Shown piece by piece: positions 7,491-16,269 of a stretch of 48,589 nt of DNA. The stretch lies in assembly GCF_000478195.2 (NCBI RefSeq), contig NZ_AUZM01000047.1, forward strand, positions 1 to 48,589. The letters are read 5' to 3'. Source of the stretch: Lyngbya aestuarii BL J. GTDB lineage: Bacteria > Cyanobacteriota > Cyanobacteriia > Cyanobacteriales > Microcoleaceae. The notes beneath the pieces are model-generated. The model had not been told where the DNA came from, made no database searches, and saw only the letters and a list, made by a program, of their open reading frames with translations. Each line of letters begins with the position of its first letter. Within the stretch, counting starts at the first letter, position 1. The position numbers and the translations under genes are program-made.

Positions 7491-8180
7491 ATGAAAAGAC
7501 CAAGTTTCAAACGGTTCCGTCCGGGATTAGTTCTAGGCGCAATCGCGAGTGTGGTGATGAGTGGCCCGAGTGCCATAGCTGCGGATCGAGTCGTTTTAAC
7601 CTACGGCCCGTTCCAAGCCCCAATTCGAGTTCGAGATCTCGAAGAATTTGCGGAGACGGGCGAAAAAACCAAAACGATCGGCCAAATTGTCGGTCGTTCC
7701 GGGATCGATGAAGACACGCTACGGGGTCTTATGACTCTCGAAGTGGGCTTCGATCTGGTTCCTTTTTCCTGTTTGATCTGTAGTCCGACTGGCATGGAGA
7801 TTGTCGAAGATATTGCTTTGACTTTGCGAACCCATCGCCGTGTAGAAAACTCCCACGCCATACACGCGGCACTTATTAATGCCGTTAGTGATGATGGCAA
7901 AATCTCTTTTCTGGACTTCATCAAGAAGTATCCTGTTCCTGGATTATACGTTGATGTCGGCAATATTCCAGAGACAGTTGAAAAAATTCAGGGTTTAGCA
8001 ACTGATTTAGAATCATTGCTGAGGACAGCATCTCGTTATAGCAAAGCGGGATGTTCATTGCAAGAGATCAGTCTACCGGGGCCTGCACCGTTGCAAGCTC
8101 CACGTCCTCCTGCACCTCCGGTTCCCCCACCCGCACCGCGTCCGATTGCTCCTCCACCTCCAGTTCGAGGATTATGGTAA
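7491..8180 (+). CDS. DUF1400 (alpha/beta-hydrolase associated) secreted protein
   Basis: 229 residues from the ATG at 7491; a TTG two codons earlier (7485) is possible but no ribosome site favours it. A signal peptide is visible: basic start KRPSFKRFRPG, hydrophobic core, and a cleavage-type SAIAAD near residue 31. The mature part (AADRVVLTYGPFQAPIRVRDLEEFAETGE) has the layout of DUF1400, a cyanobacterial domain found in front of alpha/beta hydrolases or alone. There is no hydrolase domain here: the protein ends in a Pro-rich tail (about 25 residues, roughly half Pro). The export signal suggests a periplasmic or lumenal location; the tail may contact the cell wall (inference). A hairpin follows the stop. 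Confidence 0.7.
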   Translation: MKRPSFKRFRPGLVLGAIASVVMSGPSAIAADRVVLTYGPFQAPIRVRDLEEFAETGEKTKTIGQIVGRSGIDEDTLRGLMTLEVGFDLVPFSCLICSPTGMEIVEDIALTLRTHRRVENSHAIHAALINAVSDDGKISFLDFIKKYPVPGLYVDVGNIPETVEKIQGLATDLESLLRTASRYSKAGCSLQEISLPGPAPLQAPRPPAPPVPPPAPRPIAPPPPVRGLW

Positions 8181-8217
8181 TCAGATTCATTCTGAGGGGC
8201 TAATTCTCATTCACAAG

Positions 8218-8248
8218 AATGCCATCGCTGTTGACGGGCGGTGGCATT
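8218..8248. terminator. Hairpin terminator between DUF1400 and SGNH genes
   Basis: Arms AATGCCATCGC (8218-8228) and GCGGTGGCATT (8238-8248) pair over 11 positions with one G-U pair, around a 9-nt loop. It sits 37 bp after the DUF1400 stop and 30 bp from the end of the convergent SGNH gene, so it can serve both. The T run is short. Confidence 0.6.
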
Positions 8249-8278
8249 TACAGTCATGAATTATCAATGATCAATCTT

Positions 8279-9817
8279 CTACTGCGATCGCGGCCAGGGA
8301 ATAGCAGATTGTCCGGCTAATTTTTGGGCGACGACTTGCGCTCCATAACGGTTTAAATGACTCGGATCAACAAAGTATTCATACCGGGTTAAAGCAGCTT
8401 CAGATAGGTCAATAAAAATAAATCCATACTCTTGAGCAAGTCGCTGCATATTGTTTTGAAATTCCTGTTCAGCCCACCAGCGATATGAATCTAAATAGTC
8501 ATCGGTAAGCGGTAAATTAACAAAAACCAGTGGAATATTTTGAGTCTTTACAAATGCGATCACTGAACTCAATGCCCTCGCCTGTTCTCCTGCTAAATTG
8601 AAGGCACGATAATCTCCATCATAGCGACCTGAAACATAGGGACGTTGCTGATAGTAAGTATAGGGATTATAACGATTGGGAGCGGACAAAAAACCATTGG
8701 CATCTATTGTGGTATTCAGTGAGATTAATGTAGCAGAAGTCTGTTTTGAGGGACGATCAAGAAGATTCGTAATCTCTGAGGATGTTGACGGATTAAATTG
8801 AACCGGAGAAAACGATTCTAAATTAGCATTTAAAAATGCAAAATTTTCGTCAACAATCGGTTGATCAAGATCAGCTTGAGGGAGAACCCACTTCGGTTTA
8901 GCACTGCAAGATTGCGGCAATTGATAACAAGTTTGTGTGTCATCTGATTGAGTTGAAGTCAATTGAGGACGAACACCTGAAGCCAAACGTTGGTGTCCTT
9001 CTGAGGCGATAATGGATTGATAGGTGCGGTCAATTCGACCACTATTTAATGCTCTAACTCCATCCGCCCAAACAATCATTTTGGGGAGTTGACTCGGTGT
9101 TAATAAATCTGTTAAAATATAGTCTATAACTTGAGCGGTTGCGCCATTTACTCCAAAGTTAAAAATTTTCAAGCCTTGATACCCTTTGGCGGCTAAAGCT
9201 TGTTTCATTTCTCTCGGATCAATCCCTTGTAAAGCCCGAGAACTCCCAACAATTAAAATATCAGGTTTCCCAACAGTGCTGAGATAAGACAGATAAAGTT
9301 GGAGTTGTTGATCAAGAAGTTCGCTATCAAAACTCGGAAACTGACTCGTCATTTGAGTTTTTGCGGCTTGTTGTTGCGAATAGGTTAAATTTCGCATATA
9401 TTCAATCACTTTTTTCTCCGCAAAAGCCCGTTTAGGACTATTGGGAGGAACCGCCTGCATCCACGCCACCGCTTGTACCCAGTTACGGGCGACTTCATCC
9501 CATTGTTGCTTTGTTTTTGCGGTTTGGGCTAAATTCGAGCCTCTGAGTGCAAATCTAACGGACTCATCAAACGGACTTTGTTGTGTACAAGCGTTTGATT
9601 TAGCGATCGTTTCAGTTTGGGAATTTTCAGCAGAATTTGAAGGATTTTGAGGATTGACAATAGCTAAATTTTGAGTATTTTCTTCTGCAAACAGCGATAC
9701 AGAAGGAGTGCTGTTAACTTGTTTCTGTTGAAAATTAAACACTGTTACCACAAACAGGAATGCGGCGACAATCCAACCTAAAAAACTTGATTGTTTCAAA
9801 CGACGAAATAGATTCAT
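8279..9817 (-). CDS. Membrane-anchored SGNH-hydrolase-like protein (DUF1574-like)
   Basis: 512 residues from the ATG at 9817, chosen because GGAGG lies five bases upstream; an earlier in-frame TTG overlaps that ribosome site. Residues about 9-30 form a transmembrane anchor, followed by a polar Asn/Ser/Gln-rich linker to about residue 90. The extracytoplasmic domain has an SGNH-like block I (DILIVGSSRALQGIDP, with the nucleophile Ser position) and a late DPSHLNRYGA block that would supply the catalytic Asp/His. Such proteins acetylate or deacetylate exopolysaccharide or act as DltD/AlgX-like partners, but no MBOAT or other polysaccharide gene is nearby, so the substrate is unknown. Confidence 0.72.
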   Translation of the reverse strand: MNLFRRLKQSSFLGWIVAAFLFVVTVFNFQQKQVNSTPSVSLFAEENTQNLAIVNPQNPSNSAENSQTETIAKSNACTQQSPFDESVRFALRGSNLAQTAKTKQQWDEVARNWVQAVAWMQAVPPNSPKRAFAEKKVIEYMRNLTYSQQQAAKTQMTSQFPSFDSELLDQQLQLYLSYLSTVGKPDILIVGSSRALQGIDPREMKQALAAKGYQGLKIFNFGVNGATAQVIDYILTDLLTPSQLPKMIVWADGVRALNSGRIDRTYQSIIASEGHQRLASGVRPQLTSTQSDDTQTCYQLPQSCSAKPKWVLPQADLDQPIVDENFAFLNANLESFSPVQFNPSTSSEITNLLDRPSKQTSATLISLNTTIDANGFLSAPNRYNPYTYYQQRPYVSGRYDGDYRAFNLAGEQARALSSVIAFVKTQNIPLVFVNLPLTDDYLDSYRWWAEQEFQNNMQRLAQEYGFIFIDLSEAALTRYEYFVDPSHLNRYGAQVVAQKLAGQSAIPWPRSQ

Positions 9818-10040
9818 GGAAGCCTCCAAAGGGATATTCCATCTTTTTATCGGAAAGTGAAGACTCTAAGCGTCTAATGCTTTATTATAGAGTCTGTTGT
9901 TTCAATTGATCAGATCTGGAGAATAAATTTTGATCAAATTATTTTAATCTATCAATCCTGATATGATAACCAGAATTAATCTGATAGATGACTTTAGATA
10001 TGTAGATAGTATTGATTTTTAATTTCGGATACACGATAAC

Positions 10041-13000
10041 TCATCCCCCGGAGTTAACGGCTTCAACCGCACCTTCAGCCTCATGCACTATCGTTCTTAA
10101 ATCCTCTAATATTTTCTGACTTGACGCTTCCCACAACCCCCGTTGATTGGCTTCTAACAAACGTTCAGCCATATCTCGCAACGCCCAAGGATTTTTTTCT
10201 TGAATAAATTTCTGCACCGTTTCATCCAACAAATAAGCCTTTGCTACGCCTTCATACATAAAATCTTCCACACAGTTTGCTGTCGCATCATAAGCAAACA
10301 AATAATCTACCGTTGCTGCCATTTCAAACGCCCCTTTATACCCATGTCGCATCACTCCTGCTATCCATTTGGGATTAATTACCCGAGATCGATAAACTTT
10401 AGCAATTTCCTCTTTTAATTGTCGCACTTTTGGACGTTCCGGTTGAGCATTATCCCCAAAATAAGTGTGTGGATTTTTCCCGGTAATAGCCCGAACAGAT
10501 GCGGTTAATCCCCCTTGAAATTGATAATAATCATCGGAGTCTAATATATCATGTTCTCGGTTGTCTTGATTATGCAAAACAATCTGCATTTGTTGGAGAC
10601 GATTTTTAAAGGCTTCCGGTGCCGAAATTCCCCCTAACTTACTTTGACTCTCCCCATTCTGACTCGTATAAGCGTAACTACTCCAGTTAATATAAGCCCT
10701 CGCTAAATCCTGTTCATCTGTCCAATTTTGAGAGGCAATCAACCCTTGTAAACCCGCCCCATAAGCGCCCGGTTTGGAACCAAAAACCCGATAACGAGAT
10801 CGAATTTCCGCCTGTTCTTTGGTTAATCCTGTTGTCATTAAAACTTCTGTTTCTTGCTTCCCCTGCGCCGCTAACGGATTCAATTCTGGAGGTTCATCGA
10901 GTTGAGACACCGCCACAACTGCTTGATCAAATAAATCAATTAAATTGGGAAACGCATCTCGGAAAAAACCGGAAATTCTTAATGTCACATCAACACGCGG
11001 ACGCCCTAAAATAGAAAGCGGTAAAATCTCAAAATCAACCACTCGACGAGAAGGGCCATCCCACACCGGTTGAACCCCTAATAACGCCAACGCCTCAGCA
11101 AGATCATCTCCTCCTGTTCTCATCGTAGAAGTTCCCCAAACAGAGAGTCCTAATGTTTGTGGATATTCCCCATTTTCTTGAGTATAACGTTCAATTAAAG
11201 CGTCTGCGGCTAGTTGACCGACTCTCCAGGCTGTTTCTGTGGGAATAGCCCGAATATCAACGGAGTAAAAATTGCGTCCAGTGGGTAAAACATCGGGTCT
11301 TCCTCTTGTCGGCGCCCCGGATGAACCACTGGGAATATATCGCCCTTCTAAGCCTTTTAATAAGTGAGTGATTTCTTGATTGGTTTTTTGCAGGTTTGGT
11401 AAGAGTTTATTCTCTATCCATTGTAACTCTTTTTCTGTAAATTTTCCAGCGTTGACCGTTTCACCTGCAATAATTTTTTCAACTAAACTCGCGGCATAGT
11501 TTTCTAACACTTCAACAGCGTCGCCAACGGTTCGACACACTTTATTATCTAACGTTAAACTCGGACTCAAAACTTCGGATAAATCCGTTGTAAGCGGGTC
11601 AAATTCTAACTGCCAATCTTCCGCGATCGCCCGAGTAATTCCCAAACGCTGAGAGCTTGGATTTCGGGCAATTGAAAGGATTAAATCTCTTAACTGTCGC
11701 CCGATTGGACATTGCCCAAAAATATGTAAACCATCCCGAATTTGTGCTTCTTTGAGTTCACACAAATAACCATCAATTGTGTTTAAACTTTGTGGATCGA
11801 GTTGATGTTCAACCAAACCCAAATCTTGGTTTAACTTCTCAGTTTTAATCAAATCTTGCAGTCTATTTTTAATCATCGGTAGCCGAGACGGATCTAAGCT
11901 TTGTGCTTCATAATATTCGTCAACTAGGCCTTCTAACTGCTGTAATGATCCGTAGAGTTCGGCGCGAGTTAGAGGGGGCGTAAGATGATCTAAAATTACC
12001 GCTTGCGAACGACGTTTAGCCTGGGAACCTTCCCCCGGATCGTTAACAATAAAAGGGTATAAATGAGGCATAGCACCAAAAGCAATTTCAGGGTAACAAG
12101 TTTCAGATAATCCCACACTTTTTCCCGGCAACCATTCTAAGTTACCGTGTTTTCCGACATGAATAATGGCATCTGCTTGAAATTGATATCGTAGCCAATA
12201 ATAGAAGGCCAAATAGTCGGGAGTGGGTTCTAAATCTGGGGCATGATAGTTTAAACTGGGATCACGATCATAGCCGCGACTGGGTTGAATTCCGACAAAA
12301 ATATTATTGAGTTTAATTCCTGCAATTGGGAATAGTTCAGGATGAGAAGTTTCAGAGAAATCAGCTTTCCAGCGTTGACAAATTGCGGTTTGTATGGAAC
12401 TTGGAAGTTGATCAAAATACTGTTGAAAATCATCCCAATTTAATGACTGTTGAAGGGTTCTGAGTTCTCGTCCTTCGGGATCATTGGTAATACCAGAAGT
12501 TAAGCGTTGAATCAGTTCTTCTCCGGTTTGAGGGAAGTTTTGAATATCGTACCCTGCTTGTTGCAATGCTGTGAAGATATGCACACAACTGGCGGGTGTG
12601 TCAAGCCCTACTCCATTTGCTAATCGTCCATCTGCGGTGGGGTAGTTGGCGAGAATGATCGCAATCCGTTTTTCTGTAGCTTTTTTTTGGCGTAATTTTA
12701 CCCAATTTGCGGCGAGATCGGCTACAAATTGTATACGATTATTAACTGGAATATACCCAATAACATCGGTTTCTAACTGCGAATTCCAAGTTTCTACAGC
12801 TTTAAAAGAAACGGCGCGAGTAATAATACGTCCATCGACTTCGGGTAACGCGACGTTCATCGCCACATCTCGGGGCGAAAGTCCTTGAAAATCGGCTTCC
12901 CATTGTTGAACGGTTTGACTGCTGAAAATGACTTGTAAAATGGGAATATCTAAGCTAAACAAGGGAGAATTGACGGTAGAATCTTCGGAGATAGAAGCGA

Positions 13001-13793
13001 TAGAAAAGCTGGTTGTGTTGAGAAGAATTTCAATGCTATTATTGCTGTTTTTTTGCAGTTCGGTAATGACTTCTGCTTGTACATCTGGGTCGCGCAAAGA
13101 GGAGACAAATACAGGGATTGGGTTTAAATTACGTTCGGTTAAAGCTTGACAAAGGGCATCAATGGGGCGAACATTTCCAGAGAGATAATGGGCGCGATAA
13201 AAGAGTAAACCGACGTCAGGATTCTCTATTTTTTTTAGGGTTTGAGTTTGATAAATTCCGACACGCGGAACGGAAACGGGAGGCTGATAATTATTGGGTT
13301 GATTTAAACAAGTTTTAGCAATAAAGAGTAAAGCGTTTGTATAGTTTTCAATTCCGCCTTCGGTGAAATAATGCCAAAGTTGATTAACGATTTTGAGAGA
13401 AACGGTTGAATGACTCATTAAATCAGGATCGGGGCGATCATCTCCGGGTAGAATGATTAATTTTGCACCCGTTTTTTCTACTGTTTCTTCAACAACTTCT
13501 AAGCCATAATTCCAATAAGAACGTCCGCCTAAGAGTCGAATGATAATAACTTTTGCTTGAGTTAAAATATCCTCGGAATAAGTATCGATAGTTAACTGTT
13601 GTTGGAGTTGTAGAAGGTTTGCTACTCGTAGGGCGGGGAAATTACTTGGAAGTTGATCAACTGCGGTGGCTAGGGTTTGAATATCAGTATCTGCTGCGGT
13701 TAAAAAAATAATAGGTGCAGGCGTTTGTTCGATGAAAATTACTCCTTCTGTATCAGGAGTCCAACCGCCCGGTGTTGCGGAAATTCGGTGCAT
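10041..13793 (-). CDS. cobN: Cobaltochelatase subunit CobN
   Basis: 1250 residues from ATG, full length for CobN, the large subunit that inserts cobalt into the corrin ring (hydrogenobyrinate a,c-diamide) in aerobic-type cobalamin synthesis. The family shares its fold with magnesium chelatase ChlH; the shorter length, the HVGKHGNLEWLPGK block, and GTSTMRTGGDDLAEAL followed by PVWDGPSRRVVDFEI fit CobN rather than ChlH. The GSKPGAYGAGLQGLI segment and the long C-terminal helical region are intact. Cyanobacteria generally lack separate CobS/CobT and are thought to use the ChlI/ChlD ATPase with CobN (known, not shown here). DUF3288 lies 80 bp upstream on the same strand. I found no cobalamin riboswitch in that gap. 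Confidence 0.93.
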   Translation of the reverse strand: MHRISATPGGWTPDTEGVIFIEQTPAPIIFLTAADTDIQTLATAVDQLPSNFPALRVANLLQLQQQLTIDTYSEDILTQAKVIIIRLLGGRSYWNYGLEVVEETVEKTGAKLIILPGDDRPDPDLMSHSTVSLKIVNQLWHYFTEGGIENYTNALLFIAKTCLNQPNNYQPPVSVPRVGIYQTQTLKKIENPDVGLLFYRAHYLSGNVRPIDALCQALTERNLNPIPVFVSSLRDPDVQAEVITELQKNSNNSIEILLNTTSFSIASISEDSTVNSPLFSLDIPILQVIFSSQTVQQWEADFQGLSPRDVAMNVALPEVDGRIITRAVSFKAVETWNSQLETDVIGYIPVNNRIQFVADLAANWVKLRQKKATEKRIAIILANYPTADGRLANGVGLDTPASCVHIFTALQQAGYDIQNFPQTGEELIQRLTSGITNDPEGRELRTLQQSLNWDDFQQYFDQLPSSIQTAICQRWKADFSETSHPELFPIAGIKLNNIFVGIQPSRGYDRDPSLNYHAPDLEPTPDYLAFYYWLRYQFQADAIIHVGKHGNLEWLPGKSVGLSETCYPEIAFGAMPHLYPFIVNDPGEGSQAKRRSQAVILDHLTPPLTRAELYGSLQQLEGLVDEYYEAQSLDPSRLPMIKNRLQDLIKTEKLNQDLGLVEHQLDPQSLNTIDGYLCELKEAQIRDGLHIFGQCPIGRQLRDLILSIARNPSSQRLGITRAIAEDWQLEFDPLTTDLSEVLSPSLTLDNKVCRTVGDAVEVLENYAASLVEKIIAGETVNAGKFTEKELQWIENKLLPNLQKTNQEITHLLKGLEGRYIPSGSSGAPTRGRPDVLPTGRNFYSVDIRAIPTETAWRVGQLAADALIERYTQENGEYPQTLGLSVWGTSTMRTGGDDLAEALALLGVQPVWDGPSRRVVDFEILPLSILGRPRVDVTLRISGFFRDAFPNLIDLFDQAVVAVSQLDEPPELNPLAAQGKQETEVLMTTGLTKEQAEIRSRYRVFGSKPGAYGAGLQGLIASQNWTDEQDLARAYINWSSYAYTSQNGESQSKLGGISAPEAFKNRLQQMQIVLHNQDNREHDILDSDDYYQFQGGLTASVRAITGKNPHTYFGDNAQPERPKVRQLKEEIAKVYRSRVINPKWIAGVMRHGYKGAFEMAATVDYLFAYDATANCVEDFMYEGVAKAYLLDETVQKFIQEKNPWALRDMAERLLEANQRGLWEASSQKILEDLRTIVHEAEGAVEAVNSGG

Positions 13794-13873
13794 TTATAAT
13801 ATTATCCTATCAAGAGTTTGTAGTTGCGCTTTAAAGAAGGCTGTCATCAGTCAGAACAGAACTGGAAATTGAA

Positions 13874-14155
13874 TTAAAGCCAATCTTCCTGTTCTTCTTT
13901 TCCCCCTGTGTAGACTTTCCCTTTGGCGTGTATTTCACGAGTTTTTTCAAAGAGATTTTCCTCAGTTAATTGCCAGTTTTGCATTATTTTTTCTAAATCT
14001 TTTTGAATATCTCTAGCACCGGGAAACCCTCGATAACGAATTTTTAAACGAGCCAATTCAGCGAGATTGTATTCCGTTTGTTGACCTTGAATTAAACTCT
14101 CAACTGTCGCACGATCGCTTTTATATTGGGGATGGGTTTGGTCTTGATTACTCAT
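13874..14155 (-). CDS. DUF3288 family protein
   Basis: 93 residues from the ATG at 14155 (a TTG two codons upstream is also in frame). The core RYRGFPGARDIQKDLEKIMQNW followed by LTEENLFEKTREIHAKGKVY is the cyanobacterial DUF3288 pattern. Small, soluble, highly charged protein of unknown function. It is transcribed toward cobN with an 80-bp gap, so it could share that transcript. A 12-bp palindrome (14316-14327) and a strong inverted repeat (14201-14239) lie in its upstream region and may contribute to its control. Confidence 0.78.
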   Translation of the reverse strand: MSNQDQTHPQYKSDRATVESLIQGQQTEYNLAELARLKIRYRGFPGARDIQKDLEKIMQNWQLTEENLFEKTREIHAKGKVYTGGKEEQEDWL

Positions 14156-14200
14156 GATCAATTGAGATTAAAATCGAGAAATAGTAGATCTAAATTCAAG

Positions 14201-14239
14201 TTTCCCGTAGAGTTTGAGAATTGGTTTCTCTACGGGAAA
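14201..14239. repeat. Perfect 12-bp inverted repeat
   Basis: Arms TTTCCCGTAGAG (14201-14212) and CTCTACGGGAAA (14228-14239) are exact complements around a 15-base loop. It lies between the small 60-residue gene and DUF3288, both on the minus strand. There is no T run on the minus strand, so a processing site, operator or repeat element is as likely as a terminator. Confidence 0.65.
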
Positions 14240-14315
14240 AGGATTCTATAAATAAGTAATCTGAGGTTCAATACTCGCCTTCTAGTCTTCTGGAATTCAG
14301 AGAATATCAGCCAGA

Positions 14316-14327
14316 ACTTGATCAAGT
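14316..14327. promoter_or_regulatory. Perfect 12-bp palindrome
   Basis: ACTTGATCAAGT reads the same on both strands. It sits about 160 bp upstream of the DUF3288 start and 54 bp after the stop of the 60-residue gene. A dimeric regulator could bind it, but no regulator is known for it from the sequence. Confidence 0.3.
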
Positions 14328-14380
14328 CGATTTGAACGGGATAAACACGATTACAGATTTACAGATTGCTAATTCTAGAG

Positions 14381-14563
14381 TTAATTCTGATCGGCATCTG
14401 GAAACGTGCGTTTGAATTCTTCGATCAACTCATCAATTTCTTCAATCGCTTGATTAACATCAATTCTCAGTGTTCCTAAATCCGGTTTCTCTAGTAGTTT
14501 GACTAGAGACTCTCGCTTACCCTCAATCAGAGCAACTCGCTCTCGAATTGTATTAGAGTCCAT
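14381..14563 (-). CDS. Small coiled-coil protein of unknown function
   Basis: 60 residues from ATG, with an AAGGAAA ribosome site about six bases upstream that supports translation. The sequence is almost entirely charged helix (for example RERVALIEGKRESLVKLLE and EEIDELIEEF) with heptad-like leucines, suggesting a short coiled coil. No domain recognised. It is the middle member of a run of small minus-strand genes upstream of cobN; gaps of more than 140 bp on each side argue against a tight operon. Confidence 0.6.
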   Translation of the reverse strand: MDSNTIRERVALIEGKRESLVKLLEKPDLGTLRIDVNQAIEEIDELIEEFKRTFPDADQN

Positions 14564-14711
14564 TTTTTATTTCCTTTGTGACCTCATAATCTATAATATA
14601 TAGCGGCAAGCACTGGAAACTGCAAAGGAGATCGCCAAGATTACCCCTGACGACATAAATGCTCCTAGATTTGAATTGAGGATGCGTAAAACGTCATTAA
14701 ACCCGCAGTCA

Positions 14712-14972
14712 TTAACGCAGAAAAGGGGGACGTTTGCTGTCTGTCGGTTTATTTTTGGTCATTTCCGCTAAATATCGTTTCAGTGCTTTCTCGCGATTTT
14801 TCATAAACGCGCCCCAAAAGCCGGGTTGTAGCTCATCCATTGTCTTAGCCAATGCCCAGATATCAATGGCGAGAATATTGTACAACCGTTCATCTTCCTT
14901 TCTAAGAGAGTCAATCTCCTCTAGGAGCTTACGCTCAACGTGGGCAGTGGATAGCTCATTATCTCTAGTCAT
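14712..14972 (-). CDS. Small unknown protein
   Basis: 86 residues from ATG. The sequence is charged and helical with a Trp-containing centre (LAIDIWALAKTMDELQPGFWGAF) and a basic tail. I do not recognise a family, but composition and amphipathic pattern look like a real soluble protein. An open frame of similar length on the plus strand (14734-14988) has a hydrophobic, low-information translation and is rejected. Its upstream region faces the divergent DUF2854 gene. Confidence 0.55.
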   Translation of the reverse strand: MTRDNELSTAHVERKLLEEIDSLRKEDERLYNILAIDIWALAKTMDELQPGFWGAFMKNREKALKRYLAEMTKNKPTDSKRPPFLR

Positions 14973-15151
14973 GTTGAGAGTTGGGTAACGAGGGCAGAGA
15001 GGGAGAGGGAACAGCTAACGAGGGTTAAACTCATTGAGCTGGTGTGAGATTTCCTATAAATCACCGCTGAGATGAAGTTGAGATCTCCTCAATCAAACGG
15101 CATGATGGGTATATCATCAATAGTGAATCTACGCGGACTACCTTAACATAT

Positions 15152-15721
15152 ATGTTACGTCAAACATCTTTAGCTCAAGTGGGTTTGATCTTCGGAGGAC
15201 TACTCACTGCTGTCGGATTTGTTGCCTATTTTAAAGATTACGCAACCCTAAATTTAGCAGGCTTTTTTTATGGCATTCCGATTTTATTGGGAGGACTCGC
15301 ATTAAAAGCGGCTGAGTTGGAACCTGTTCGGTATTCTCAACCCACCTCCTCGGAAGTCTTGGCTTTGCGAGAACAACAAGCAACTGAAACCCAAAATCAA
15401 GTTCGTAAGGATATTACCCGTTATCGCTATGGACAGACGGCTCATTTAATCGATGCTATTGAACGCTTAGGACTGGGAGCCAACGATGACGAACATCCTC
15501 AACTCCAAGGCTTGCGAGAAGTAGAAGTAGACGGGGCTTATGGTTTAGTTTTGGAGTTTAACTCCCCGTTTGTGTCCTTAGAAGCTTGGCAAGAAAAACA
15601 GGAAAAACTGACCAAATTTTTTGGCCCCAATATTCGGGTAGAGATCACTCAATCCCAGGAAGAAGAAGAAGAAGAAGAAGAAGAAATTGAGTTGGCTTTG
15701 ATTACTGTACCCCAAGCCTAA
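15152..15721 (+). CDS. DUF2854 family membrane protein
   Basis: 189 residues from ATG. Two transmembrane segments lie near residues 8-27 and 32-51, followed by a soluble domain (about 55-185) ending in an acidic tail. The layout and the motif YGIPILLGGLALKAAELEP match DUF2854, a family restricted to cyanobacteria and plastid-bearing eukaryotes, which suggests a thylakoid or envelope role (inference). The tail contains nine consecutive Glu codons, all GAA (15659-15685), a trinucleotide run whose length may vary between strains. It converges with the CRR7 gene 60 bp downstream. Confidence 0.8.
   Translation: MLRQTSLAQVGLIFGGLLTAVGFVAYFKDYATLNLAGFFYGIPILLGGLALKAAELEPVRYSQPTSSEVLALREQQATETQNQVRKDITRYRYGQTAHLIDAIERLGLGANDDEHPQLQGLREVEVDGAYGLVLEFNSPFVSLEAWQEKQEKLTKFFGPNIRVEITQSQEEEEEEEEEIELALITVPQA
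15659..15685 (+). repeat. GAA x 9 microsatellite inside DUF2854 gene
   Basis: Nine uninterrupted GAA codons encode nine Glu near the C-terminus. Because the unit is three bases, slippage would change length without shifting the frame. Confidence 0.9.
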
Positions 15722-15781
15722 TCACAGTCACCAGTGTTTACTTTTGCCTTCTGGCTTTTGACACTAAGATTGTCAAGTTGC

Positions 15782-16039
15782 TTATTTCTCCAATCTCACC
15801 GCATACCACTGAAGGTATTTTCCGGGGCCTAGATCAAAGTCACAACAAGTATTCAGCAGATATTCGACTTGTTGGGAGAGAGTCGAAAACTTTTGCAGTT
15901 CTCGGGGTAAGTCATCCTGTCTGTCTGACAAAATTGATTCGAGTTTTTGTATAAGTTCAGCCGTTGTGAGGAACTGCTCGGGTTGGTTTGGCTCTAAAAC
16001 CACATAATGGTCTTCGGAGTACATGATCGAATCGGGCAT
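15782..16039 (-). CDS. crr7: Chlororespiratory reduction protein 7 (CRR7) homologue
   Basis: 85 residues from ATG. The start MPDSIMYSEDHYVVLEPNQPE and the end KYLQWYAVRLEK are characteristic of CRR7. In plants CRR7 is needed for the chloroplast NDH complex (assembly or stability of subcomplex A); the cyanobacterial homologue is presumed to act with NDH-1, though this is less well established. There is no membrane segment, so it is probably cytoplasmic or peripheral to thylakoids. It is divergent from the sulfite reductase gene, with about 230 bp between, and convergent with DUF2854. Confidence 0.82.
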   Translation of the reverse strand: MPDSIMYSEDHYVVLEPNQPEQFLTTAELIQKLESILSDRQDDLPRELQKFSTLSQQVEYLLNTCCDFDLGPGKYLQWYAVRLEK

Positions 16040-16269
16040 AGTTGTAATGCTTGTTAACTCTTAATATTTGATTGTGACTTAGGCTTGCCCCCCTGACAAT
16101 GGGAGAAAATGTCCAAGTATAACGTGATAGGATTAAATTGATTCCTGACAATCCCGTTCGGATTACCGGAGTTTCTCTGACTCACCTGGGTTGAGCTGTC
16201 TTTAACTAAATCACAGATCAGGTTCAACCCCCTCACGAATTTTGGTTAAAACTGGTACGACGTATTTCT

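Noticed and set aside
7601-7963. Minus-strand open frame inside the DUF1400 gene
   Set aside because: Entirely within a well-supported gene; composition is that of a shadow frame (Ser/Arg-rich).
13794-13873. Cobalamin riboswitch upstream of cobN
   Set aside because: The gap is only 80 bp and none of the conserved B12-box segments is visible.
14734-14988. Plus-strand open frame opposite the 86-residue gene
   Set aside because: Translation is hydrophobic and patternless, whereas the minus strand encodes a charged, helical protein with a sensible composition.
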